Assembly: GCA_002483865.1 (NCBI GenBank)
Contig: DLIT01000048.1
Location: forward strand, 1 to 5,371
Direction: 5' to 3'
From: Brevundimonas sp. UBA7635
GTDB lineage: Bacteria; Pseudomonadota; Alphaproteobacteria; Caulobacterales; Caulobacteraceae
DNA: 5,371 nucleotides
Of the stretch, positions 1 through 5,371 are shown one piece after another (positions within the stretch are counted from its first letter, which is position 1; each line of letters opens with the position of its first letter). The notes beneath the pieces were generated by a model, which was not told the DNA's origin, ran no database searches, and saw nothing but the letters and a program-made list of their open reading frames with translations. The position numbers and the translations under genes were made by a program.

Positions 1-411
1 CACGACCAGCTGGGCGGTCGAGCAGTTGGGGTTGGCGATGATGTTCTTCTTTTTGGCCAGCTTGACCGCGTCGGGGTTCACCTCCGGCACAATCAGGGGC
101 ACGTCCGGGTCCATGCGGAAGGCCGAGGAGTTGTCGATGACGATGGGGCCGGCGGCACCGATCTTTTCCGACCAGGCCTTGGATACGGCACCGCCCGCCG
201 ACATCAGCACGATGTCGACCGTGGAGAAGTCGAACTGCTCCAGGTCCTCGCAACGGATGGTCTTGTCGCCGAACGCGACCTCGACGCCCTTCGATTTTCG
301 AGAGGCGATCGCATGCATTTTATCGACCGGGAAGTTCAGCTCCTCGATGATGTTCAGCATTTCCCGGCCGACATTGCCGGTGGCGCCAACGATGGCGACG
401 CGATAGCCCAT
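1..411 (-). CDS. asd: Aspartate-semialdehyde dehydrogenase, N-terminal part (runs off the left edge)
   Basis: Asd reduces L-aspartyl-4-phosphate with NADPH to aspartate semialdehyde in the cytoplasm, the branch point to diaminopimelate/lysine, threonine and methionine. The 137 visible codons begin MGYRVAIVGATGNVG, a Rossmann nucleotide-binding loop (GATGNVG, residues 9-15). They continue through an SAGG segment (71-74) and the DNSSAFRMD block (93-101) with the phosphate-binding Arg99, and reach the catalytic cysteine in NPNCST (Cys130). The family is usually about 340 residues, so roughly 200 C-terminal residues lie beyond base 1. The ATG at 409-411 is the natural start: an AAGGA-type ribosome site sits about 10 bases upstream and the glycine-rich loop follows at the usual distance. 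The gene diverges from zapE. Its leader contains a large stem-loop with a T6 tail at 447-495, listed separately. The identification is secure from the motifs. Confidence 0.97.
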   Translation of the reverse strand, partial: MGYRVAIVGATGNVGREMLNIIEELNFPVDKMHAIASRKSKGVEVAFGDKTIRCEDLEQFDFSTVDIVLMSAGGAVSKAWSEKIGAAGPIVIDNSSAFRMDPDVPLIVPEVNPDAVKLAKKKNIIANPNCSTAQLVV

Positions 412-442
412 GATGAAATTTTCCTTTTAAGGGCGTGGGGAC

Positions 443-496
443 GAAAAAAGCGGTTATGCATTTGGGTCTTTCGCAGCCGCGAAGCAACCGCTTTTC
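443..496 (-). promoter_or_regulatory. Stem-loop with T6 tail in the asd leader, attenuator-like
   Basis: AAAAGCGGTT (447-456) and AACCGCTTTT (486-495) form a perfect 10-bp stem. The 29-base loop holds a second 5-bp hairpin, TTCGC (470-474) with GCGAA (479-483). Read on the minus strand, the stem is followed by a run of six T (449-444), about 32 bases before the asd start codon. This has the outline of an intrinsic terminator inside a 5' leader. Because asd and zapE diverge here, it cannot be the normal end of either gene. Whether an asd transcript starts upstream of it is unknown. The stem is AT-rich at its base and may be weak. Confidence 0.4.
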
Positions 497-570
497 ACAA
501 ACAAGGCCAGACTTCTTTCGTCGAGGGGGCGCTTCTTCCCTGTTGGGACGCATAAGGCTATGCCCCTGCC

Positions 571-1689
571 ATGACCTCGCGCATTCGTAACGCCTATGAC
601 ATTCGTATCGAGGAAGGCGTCATCACGCCCGATCCGGCCCAGCAGGGGCTGATCGCCGAACTGGAGCGGCTGGAAGCTGACCTGGCCAGGAAGGGCCTGT
701 TCGGTTCCGTGCCAGAGGTGCGCGGCATCTATATCTGGGGACCGCCCGGGCGCGGCAAGTCCATGCTGATGGACCTGTTCTATTCCTCGACGCCGGAGCA
801 GAGGAAGGTGCGGGCCCACTTCCACGCCTTCATGGCCCGCATCCATGACCTGGTGCGGCAGTGGCGCGAGGGCAGCCGCAGCCAGCGCAAGGCCGTGTTT
901 GGCCAGCACAAGGGTGATGATCCGATCCCGCCGGTCGCCGCCCTGATCGCCTCGGAGGCGCGGCTTTTGTGTTTCGACGAACTGCAGGTGACCGATATCG
1001 CCGATGCGATGATCCTGGGGCGCCTGTTCGATGCCCTGTTCGACAAGAAGGTGGTGCTGGCCATCACCTCGAACCGTGCGCCCGAGGACCTGTACAAGAA
1101 CGGCATCAACCGCCAGCTTTTCCTGCCCTTCATCGACATCCTGCGTGAAAAGACGGTGGTGGTGGAGACGGCCGGAGCCAAGGATTTCCGCCTGGATCGC
1201 CTGTCGGGCGACAAGGTGTGGTTCGCGACCGATGTCGAGGGCAACGCCGCCGCCTTTGAGTTGTTGTGGTCGGACCTGAAGGGCGGCGAAACCGAAGAGC
1301 CGACCGGGCTTCAAGTCCTGGGCCGCGAGGTGAAGCTGGAACGCACCGTGGGCGGCATGGCCCGCGCCAGCTTCGATGACCTGTGCGGCCGGCCGCTGGG
1401 TCCGCAGGACTACCTGGCCATCGCCCGGCGCTTCCACACCCTCTTCCTAGAAGGCGTGCCCAAGCTTGGCCCGCACAGGCGTCAGGAAGCCCGTCGTCTC
1501 GTGACCCTGATCGACGCCCTCTACGAGGCGAAGACGCGCCTGGTGGTCATGGCCGAGGCCGAGCCCGAGGCGCTTTACCCCAAGGGCGATGGGGCCTTTG
1601 AGTTCGAGCGCACTGTTTCGCGCCTCAACGAGATGCGAAGCCAGAGCTGGCTGGAGCAGGAGCCCGTCAGCATCACGGGCGGGGAATAA
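571..1689 (+). CDS. zapE: ZapE/AFG1-family ATPase
   Basis: This is a 372-residue AAA+-type P-loop ATPase of the AFG1/ZapE family, the usual bacterial length. It shows Walker A GPPGRGKS (57-64, Lys63), Walker B LLCFDE (132-137, Asp136 and Glu137) and a sensor-like TSN (166-168). The family block SNRAPEDLYKNGINRQLFLP (167-186) follows, with Arg181 a candidate arginine finger. The C-terminal signature FERTVSRLNEM spans 345-355. In E. coli, ZapE binds FtsZ, loosens its polymers in an ATP-dependent way and matters at division under low oxygen or heat. Mitochondrial AFG1/LACE1 handles respiratory-chain subunits at the inner membrane. Which role dominates here is not shown by sequence. No signal peptide or membrane segment is visible. 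The ATG at 571 is preceded by only a weak AAGG about 14 bases upstream, and the ATG at 559 is out of frame and stops at once. The gene diverges from asd and converges on mdh; alphaproteobacteria often keep it near mdh. Confidence 0.95.
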   Translation: MTSRIRNAYDIRIEEGVITPDPAQQGLIAELERLEADLARKGLFGSVPEVRGIYIWGPPGRGKSMLMDLFYSSTPEQRKVRAHFHAFMARIHDLVRQWREGSRSQRKAVFGQHKGDDPIPPVAALIASEARLLCFDELQVTDIADAMILGRLFDALFDKKVVLAITSNRAPEDLYKNGINRQLFLPFIDILREKTVVVETAGAKDFRLDRLSGDKVWFATDVEGNAAAFELLWSDLKGGETEEPTGLQVLGREVKLERTVGGMARASFDDLCGRPLGPQDYLAIARRFHTLFLEGVPKLGPHRRQEARRLVTLIDALYEAKTRLVVMAEAEPEALYPKGDGAFEFERTVSRLNEMRSQSWLEQEPVSITGGE

Positions 1690-1732
1690 AAAAACAGGGT
1701 CTGGAGAGTCTTGTCTGTCTAATCCGCCCTGG

Positions 1733-1915
1733 GATGGGAAAGGGGTCGGGCAGGTTAGGCGCAAGGGGGACCGAGGCGGGCTGATGGCCCTTGCATGCGG
1801 CCAGTCGCGGGATTTTACCGGGATTGGCGGGGGAAGACAGGCGGGTGGAGGCTGTAGTGCCTGACGTGGTCTGGCGTCTGGCGGTGTCACCCCCATCCCC
1901 GACCCTTCCCCCATC
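1733..1915. repeat. Pair of inverted, diverged 18-base copies
   Basis: The reverse complement of 1733-1750 reads CCCGACCCCTTTCCCATC, and 1898-1915 reads CCCGACCCTTCCCCCATC. They agree at 15 of 18 positions and face each other across about 147 bases. The right copy is followed by GGAAGGG (1920-1926), which can pair with CCCTTCC (1903-1909). Pyrimidine-rich blocks of this kind occur in dispersed intergenic repeats of alphaproteobacteria, so these may be two degenerate copies of one family. Low-complexity C/T composition makes chance similarity possible. Confidence 0.3.
1761..1794. repeat. 7-bp stem-loop
   Basis: GCAAGGG (1761-1767) and CCCTTGC (1788-1794) are perfect inverted complements across a 20-base loop. 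No T run follows on either strand, so it is not a convincing terminator. It lies between the two copies of the inverted pair at 1733 and 1898. Confidence 0.3.
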
Positions 1916-1932
1916 AAGGAGGAAGGGGGCAG

Positions 1933-1965
1933 AAAAAAGGGCCGCCCAAACCGGAGCGGCCCTTT
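1933..1965 (-). terminator. Rho-independent terminator of mdh, possibly bidirectional
   Basis: AAAGGGCCGC (1936-1945) and GCGGCCCTTT (1956-1965) form a perfect 10-bp GC-rich stem with a 10-base loop. Read on the minus strand, the stem runs directly into six T (1938-1933), the classical form, about 95 bases past the mdh stop codon. On the plus strand the tail is TTTCCTTATT, weaker but possibly able to stop zapE transcripts arriving from the other side. Confidence 0.88.
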
Positions 1966-1977
1966 CCTTATTCCGAA

Positions 1978-2029
1978 GCCCGTTCCCTCAAGCAGCGAGC
2001 GACCGCGTCGCGAGCGCTAGGGAACGGGC
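1978..2029. repeat. Long nested hairpin in the mdh 3' region
   Basis: GCCCGTTCCCT (1978-1988) and AGGGAACGGGC (2019-2029) form a perfect 11-bp stem. Inside the 30-base loop, AGCG (1994-1997) pairs with CGCT (2015-2018), and GCGAC (1999-2003) pairs with GTCGC (2007-2011) across CGC. The whole block is close to palindromic. It lies between the mdh stop and its terminator, so it would be part of the mdh 3' untranslated RNA. It could be an RNA-stabilising fold or a copy of a REP-like dispersed repeat. Confidence 0.55.
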
Positions 2030-2033
2030 GTGA

Positions 2034-2050
2034 CCCGCTCAAAGAGCGGG
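2034..2050. repeat. 7-bp hairpin just after the mdh stop
   Basis: CCCGCTC (2034-2040) and GAGCGGG (2044-2050) pair across a 3-base loop, nine bases beyond the mdh stop codon. It has no T tail. It is the first of three stacked hairpins in the mdh 3' untranslated RNA. Confidence 0.5.
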
Positions 2051-2059
2051 CCTGTCCTA

Positions 2060-3145
<1,086 letters not shown>

Positions 3146-3164
3146 TTATCACGAAAAGGGCGTC

Positions 3165-3911
3165 ATGAGCCTCGAATCTGATCCAACCGCCTACGAAACC
3201 GAAGCTTTTGCCGAAAACCAGACCTGGAAGAAGCGCGTCTGCAAACGGCCGGGCCTTTGGGACAGCACCACCCGCGCCACCCAGGACCGGATCAATGGCA
3301 TGATCCCCGAGCCGGTCCACAAGGTGGTGACGGCCACCATCAGGCAGGTGACGCAGGGCATCATGACCGGCTCGGGCTGGCTTTCATCCCGACCTCTCAG
3401 CTTCGGGACGCTGCAGGAACGCGAGGGGGCCGTCCGGGACCGGATGAAGGTCTATAGCCGCACCGCCAGCGTCGAGGGCGGGGTTGCCGGGGCCGGGGGC
3501 CTTGTCTTGGCGGCGGCGGATTTGCCAGCCCTTATGACCATCAAGATCAAGCTTCTGTTCGAGATCTGCGCCTTTTATGGCCACGACAACCGCGATCCGG
3601 CCGAGCGGCTGTTCATGCTGCGGATATTCCAGCTGGCCTTTTCCAGCGCCCGCCATCGGCCCCGGGCGCTGGAGGCCCTGGAAAACGCCCTGCCCGGCAC
3701 GCCCCAGGCCGAGGCTCAAGAGAATTTCGACTGGCAGCATTTCCAGCTGGAGTACCGCGACTACCTCGACCTGGTGAAACTGGCCCAGCTGCTGCCGCTG
3801 ATCGGAGCGCCGGTCGGGGCAGTGGCCAACTGGAACCTGACCCGGCATCTGGCAAGGACGGCTATTCAGGCCTATCGCCTGCGCTGGTTCAAGGAGCACC
3901 CACCCTCATGA
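3165..3911 (+). CDS. EcsC-family protein
   Basis: The 248-residue product belongs to the EcsC family, whose molecular role is poorly known; it is named after a gene next to the Bacillus subtilis Ecs ABC transporter. The family-typical core is ASVEGGVAGAGGLVLAAADLP (101-121), a glycine/alanine-rich and probably membrane-associated segment. It is followed by ICAFYGHDNRDPAERLF (134-150), in which the tyrosine-glycine and D-P-x-E-R-L-F pattern is characteristic. A second hydrophobic stretch (206-222) precedes a basic C terminus. There is no cleavable signal peptide. The ATG at 3165 is chosen because an AAAAGGG ribosome site lies just upstream; the frame stays open further upstream but without a good start. 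The gene diverges from mdh and its TGA overlaps the next ATG as ATGA, so it and the HIT gene are almost certainly co-transcribed and translationally coupled. Its function is not known. Confidence 0.85.
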   Translation: MSLESDPTAYETEAFAENQTWKKRVCKRPGLWDSTTRATQDRINGMIPEPVHKVVTATIRQVTQGIMTGSGWLSSRPLSFGTLQEREGAVRDRMKVYSRTASVEGGVAGAGGLVLAAADLPALMTIKIKLLFEICAFYGHDNRDPAERLFMLRIFQLAFSSARHRPRALEALENALPGTPQAEAQENFDWQHFQLEYRDYLDLVKLAQLLPLIGAPVGAVANWNLTRHLARTAIQAYRLRWFKEHPPS

Positions 3912-4339
3912 TCCCTGCCGATCTTTTTCAGGCCGATCCTGCTTTCGAGGCCGGTTCTCTTCACGTCACCGACTGGCCGCTGTGCCAGGTACGCCTGCAG
4001 GATGACGCCCGCTTCCCCTGGCTGATCCTTCTGCCTCGTGTAGCGGGGACGACCGAGCTGGAGGACCTGGACCCGGCCCAGCGCCAGGCCCTGATGGAGG
4101 AGATGATCCGGGCCGGTGGCCTGGTGCGTCGCCTGGCCGTGCAGGCGGGCCGCCCGGTGGACAAGCTGAACATGGCCGCCATCGGCAATGTCACCGCCCA
4201 GCTCCATGTCCATGTGGTGGGCCGCCGCCGAGACGATGGCCTGTGGCCCGATCCGGTCTGGGGCCGCCCCGGTGCCCGCCCGCTGGCCGAGGACCTCAGG
4301 ACATCGATGATGCGAACGATTCGCGACTTTACGGGCTGA
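3908..4339 (+). CDS. HIT-family nucleotide hydrolase/transferase
   Basis: This is a 143-residue single-domain HIT (histidine triad) protein. Members bind nucleotides and cleave or transfer at the alpha-phosphate through a histidine nucleophile. The triad segment is QLHVHVVGR (98-106). His100 corresponds to the central, nucleophilic histidine and His102 to the third, while the first triad histidine is Gln98. As I recall it, this Q form with a following DxxWPxPVWG block (here 110-119) is normal for one proteobacterial subgroup, so it need not mean loss of activity. Supporting motifs are LILLPR (39-44) and KLNMAAIGN (86-94). The substrate is not predictable; diadenosine polyphosphates or adenosine phosphoramidate-like compounds are family possibilities. 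The start codon overlaps the EcsC-family stop by four bases. Confidence 0.9.
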   Translation: MIPADLFQADPAFEAGSLHVTDWPLCQVRLQDDARFPWLILLPRVAGTTELEDLDPAQRQALMEEMIRAGGLVRRLAVQAGRPVDKLNMAAIGNVTAQLHVHVVGRRRDDGLWPDPVWGRPGARPLAEDLRTSMMRTIRDFTG

Positions 4340-4374
4340 TTTGGACTTCCGACCAAGGTTTTGGTCCGCCTTCG

Positions 4375-4404
4375 TTGACACCCGGCCTTTGCGGAACCTA
4401 AAGC
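4375..4404 (+). promoter_or_regulatory. Candidate promoter of the sdhCDA(B) operon
   Basis: TTGACA (4375-4380) is a perfect -35 hexamer. Downstream, CCTAAAGC (4397-4404) agrees with most of the Caulobacter -10 pattern GCTANAWC, and CTAAAG (4398-4403) lies 17 bases from the -35 box. The transcription start would be near 4410, giving a leader of about 50 bases. It is the only good match in the gap before sdhC. Confidence 0.5.
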
Positions 4405-4423
4405 CTATCGCACTGCAACCGGC

Positions 4424-4445
4424 CCTGTTTTTCCACAGGTTTTTT
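4424..4445 (+). promoter_or_regulatory. Small T-tailed hairpin in the sdhC leader
   Basis: CCTGT (4424-4428) and ACAGG (4435-4439) can form a 5-bp stem with a 6-base loop, followed at once by six T (4440-4445). It lies between the proposed promoter and the sdhC ribosome site, so it could act as a weak attenuator. It lies too far (about 85 bases) beyond the HIT stop to be its obvious terminator, though it could serve as one. The stem is short. Confidence 0.3.
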
Positions 4446-4459
4446 GAGAATCATTCGCA
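4445..4459. promoter_or_regulatory. Putative Fur box overlapping the sdhC start
   Basis: TGAGAATCATTCGCA matches the 7-1-7 Fur consensus TGATAATNATTATCA at 11 to 12 of 14 informative positions and is itself a near-perfect 7-1-7 inverted repeat, with one mismatch between arms. It covers the GAGA ribosome site (4446-4449) and the A of the sdhC ATG. SDH needs iron-sulfur clusters, and Fur has been reported to act directly on iron-using genes in Caulobacter crescentus, so iron-dependent control is plausible. The site contains GAATC (4448-4452), a CcrM GANTC methylation target. Binding is not demonstrated. Confidence 0.45.
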
Positions 4460-4914
4460 TGTCGAACCTTCCGCAGGGCGCGAGCGGCGACCGGACCGGC
4501 CGCTACGTCCGTCAGCCAAACGGCCACGTCACCCCGATGTCGCCTTTCACCTCGGTCTGGCGCTGGCACATCACCATGGTGGCCTCGATCCTGTTCCGCG
4601 TCACGATCGGCGCCGCGACGGTCGGTGCCCTGTTCATCCTGGGCTGGGCGGCCATCGCTTCGAACGGCACCGAGGCCTATAACCGCCTGGTCGAGTGCTC
4701 GGCCTCGCCGCTGGGCCTGCTGGTCTGGTTCGGCCTGACCCTGGTGCTCTTCTCCTTCCTGCTGAACGGCGCACGCCACCTGATCAACGACACGGGTAAC
4801 GGACTGACGGTCAAGTCGGCCAATGCCCTGTCGCACATGGCTGTCTGGGGCCCGATCGTCCTGGCCGTGCTGTTCTGGGTCGCCCTGTTCGCTACCGGAA
4901 AGGTTTCACTGTGA
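4459..4914 (+). CDS. sdhC: Succinate dehydrogenase cytochrome b subunit, SdhC
   Basis: SdhC is one of two membrane anchors that carry electrons from the SdhAB head to ubiquinone. The 151-residue product has three membrane helices, at about 48-68, 84-104 and 124-146. Family landmarks are MSPFTSVWRWHITMVASIL (27-45), Ser43 and Arg47 (E. coli Ser27 and Arg31, quinone site) and NGARHLINDTG (103-113), whose His107 and Asp111 match E. coli His91 and Asp95. Oddly, an ungapped alignment puts Phe46 at E. coli His30 and Phe100 at E. coli His84, the axial heme b ligand. The ATG at 4459 has GAGA about nine bases upstream; a TTG at 4444 would add five residues without a ribosome site. The TGA overlaps the sdhD GTG. 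The N-terminal about 30 residues are longer than in E. coli, common in alphaproteobacteria. Confidence 0.93.
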   Translation: MSNLPQGASGDRTGRYVRQPNGHVTPMSPFTSVWRWHITMVASILFRVTIGAATVGALFILGWAAIASNGTEAYNRLVECSASPLGLLVWFGLTLVLFSFLLNGARHLINDTGNGLTVKSANALSHMAVWGPIVLAVLFWVALFATGKVSL

Positions 4915-5300
4915 GCGCCGCTCCCAAGTTCAAGAACAATGTGAAGATCTCGCAGCGTCATGGCGCACGTGAATGGCTGCTGGAAAAGGTCCTGCTGCTG
5001 ATCCTCATGCCGCTGTCGATCTGGGTCGCCTTTACCGGCTTTACCCTGGCGGGCGCTGATGCCGGTGAGCTGGCCCGCTGGTTCGCCACGGCACCGAACC
5101 TGCCGCTGCTGGGCGTGACGGTCGTCGTCTTCTGTGCCTTCGCCCACCTGGCCTGGAAGGTCATCATCGAAGACTATGTGCCGGCTCCGTCGACCCGTGC
5201 GGTCCTGAGCCGCGTCTCCATGGTGGCCTTTGCTGCCCTGGCTTCGGCCAGCCTCTTCTTCATCGTGCGCGCCGCCCAAGCGCTGGCCGCAGGAGCTTAA
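4911..5300 (+). CDS. sdhD: Succinate dehydrogenase membrane anchor subunit, SdhD
   Basis: SdhD is the second membrane anchor and completes the quinone site and, in most relatives, the heme b pocket. The 129-residue product has three membrane helices at about 24-46, 63-83 and 98-122. The conserved VIIEDYVPAP (84-93) gives Asp88 and Tyr89, equivalent to E. coli Asp82 and quinone-binding Tyr83. Counting back 11 positions, as from E. coli Asp82 to the heme ligand His71, lands on Phe77; the only nearby histidine is His79, two positions off in the helix. The amino-terminal family block that usually reads HWWxQR is here EWLLEK (21-26). It starts with GTG at 4911 inside the sdhC stop (GTGA overlap), with GGAAAGG about eight bases upstream, so translation is coupled to sdhC. 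Confidence 0.92.
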   Translation: MSAAPKFKNNVKISQRHGAREWLLEKVLLLILMPLSIWVAFTGFTLAGADAGELARWFATAPNLPLLGVTVVVFCAFAHLAWKVIIEDYVPAPSTRAVLSRVSMVAFAALASASLFFIVRAAQALAAGA

Positions 5301-5306
5301 TCGACC

Positions 5307-5371
5307 ATGGCTGCTTACGAGCTTATCGATCACGAATACGACGTCGTCGTCGTCGGCGCGGGTGGCTCGGG
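5307..5371 (+). CDS. sdhA: Succinate dehydrogenase flavoprotein subunit, N-terminal fragment
   Basis: Only the first 21 codons and two further bases are inside the window. The visible product starts MAAYELIDHEYDVVVVGAGG, the beta strand and glycine-rich loop that bind the ADP part of FAD in flavoprotein subunits. SdhA oxidises succinate to fumarate using covalently held FAD. Placement six bases after sdhD, in the order C-D-A, matches the usual sdhCDAB operon, so sdhB is expected beyond the right edge. AGGAG (5291-5295), inside the end of sdhD, is the likely ribosome site. The fragment is too short to judge the rest of the protein. Confidence 0.93.
   Translation, partial: MAAYELIDHEYDVVVVGAGGS

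Larger units (their letters stand above)
1690..2059. other. Gene-free zapE-mdh convergent gap rich in inverted repeats
   Basis: No open frame here has a credible start, codon pattern or recognisable product. The stretch contains at least five inverted repeats, listed separately, of which the one at 1936-1965 is a clear terminator for mdh. A T7 run on the minus strand (1694-1688) overlaps the zapE stop but lacks a convincing stem. Base composition is G-rich on the plus strand between about 1725 and 1860, unlike the neighbouring coding sequence. Confidence 0.7.

Noticed and set aside
412..570. Promoters for asd and zapE in the divergent gap
   Set aside because: TTG-type -35 fragments are present, but none has an acceptable -10 partner at proper spacing.
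454..1437. A 327-codon open frame on the minus strand opposite zapE
   Set aside because: It lies antisense to a gene with clear ATPase motifs, its product is low-complexity and rich in Gln/His/Arg, and it matches no family; it is a by-product of high GC.
1688..1731. Minus-strand terminator-like element with CAGGG/CCCTG and a T7 run near the zapE stop
   Set aside because: The stem is only 5 bp with a loop of about 27 bases, and the strong terminator at 1933-1965 already serves mdh.
4351..4366. Hairpin GACCAAGGTTTTGGTC after the HIT gene as a terminator
   Set aside because: The 6-bp stem is not followed by a T run, so termination is not supported; it may be a chance inverted repeat.
4444..4458. 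TTG start for sdhC five codons upstream
   Set aside because: It falls in the T run without a ribosome site; the ATG at 4459 has GAGA at a suitable distance.

Overview
The window looks like chromosomal DNA of an alphaproteobacterium, most likely of the order Caulobacterales (Caulobacter, Brevundimonas, Asticcacaulis or a relative). The reasons are high GC, strong G/C preference at third codon positions, the gene content (asd, zapE, mdh, EcsC-family, HIT, sdhCDA) and a Caulobacter-style promoter candidate before sdhC. The assignment rests on remembered family features, not on a search. All genes are housekeeping or widespread families; there is no mobile element, CRISPR array, tRNA or rRNA.

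Layout. Bases 1-411 (minus strand) hold the first 137 codons of asd, aspartate-semialdehyde dehydrogenase. A divergent 159-base gap (412-570) contains a long stem-loop with a T6 tail lying in the asd leader. zapE (571-1689, plus) encodes an AFG1-like ATPase. It converges on mdh (2060-3022, minus), malate dehydrogenase. The 370-base gap between them holds no gene that I can support but is dense in inverted repeats, including a strong rho-independent terminator facing mdh. A 142-base divergent gap with a perfect 16-bp palindrome separates mdh from an EcsC-family gene (3165-3911, plus). That gene overlaps a HIT-family hydrolase gene (3908-4339) by four bases. After a 119-base regulatory gap come sdhC (4459-4914), sdhD (4911-5300) and the first 21 codons of sdhA (5307 to the right edge). 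The sdh genes are tightly packed and read as one operon.

How the genes fit together. mdh and sdh encode neighbouring steps of the TCA cycle, succinate to fumarate and malate to oxaloacetate. Asd draws on the same pool, through oxaloacetate-derived aspartate, for lysine, threonine, methionine and diaminopimelate. ZapE is a conserved ATPase tied to division in E. coli and to respiratory-chain quality control in mitochondria. The sdh leader carries a promoter-like motif, a small T-tailed hairpin and a good match to a Fur box overlapping the sdhC start codon, which suggests iron-responsive control.

The most interesting observation is in the membrane anchor of succinate dehydrogenase. The position of the SdhC axial heme b histidine (E. 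coli His84) is Phe, the nearby E. coli His30 position is also Phe, and the SdhD His71 position appears to be Phe. The complex may bind no heme b, or bind it differently.
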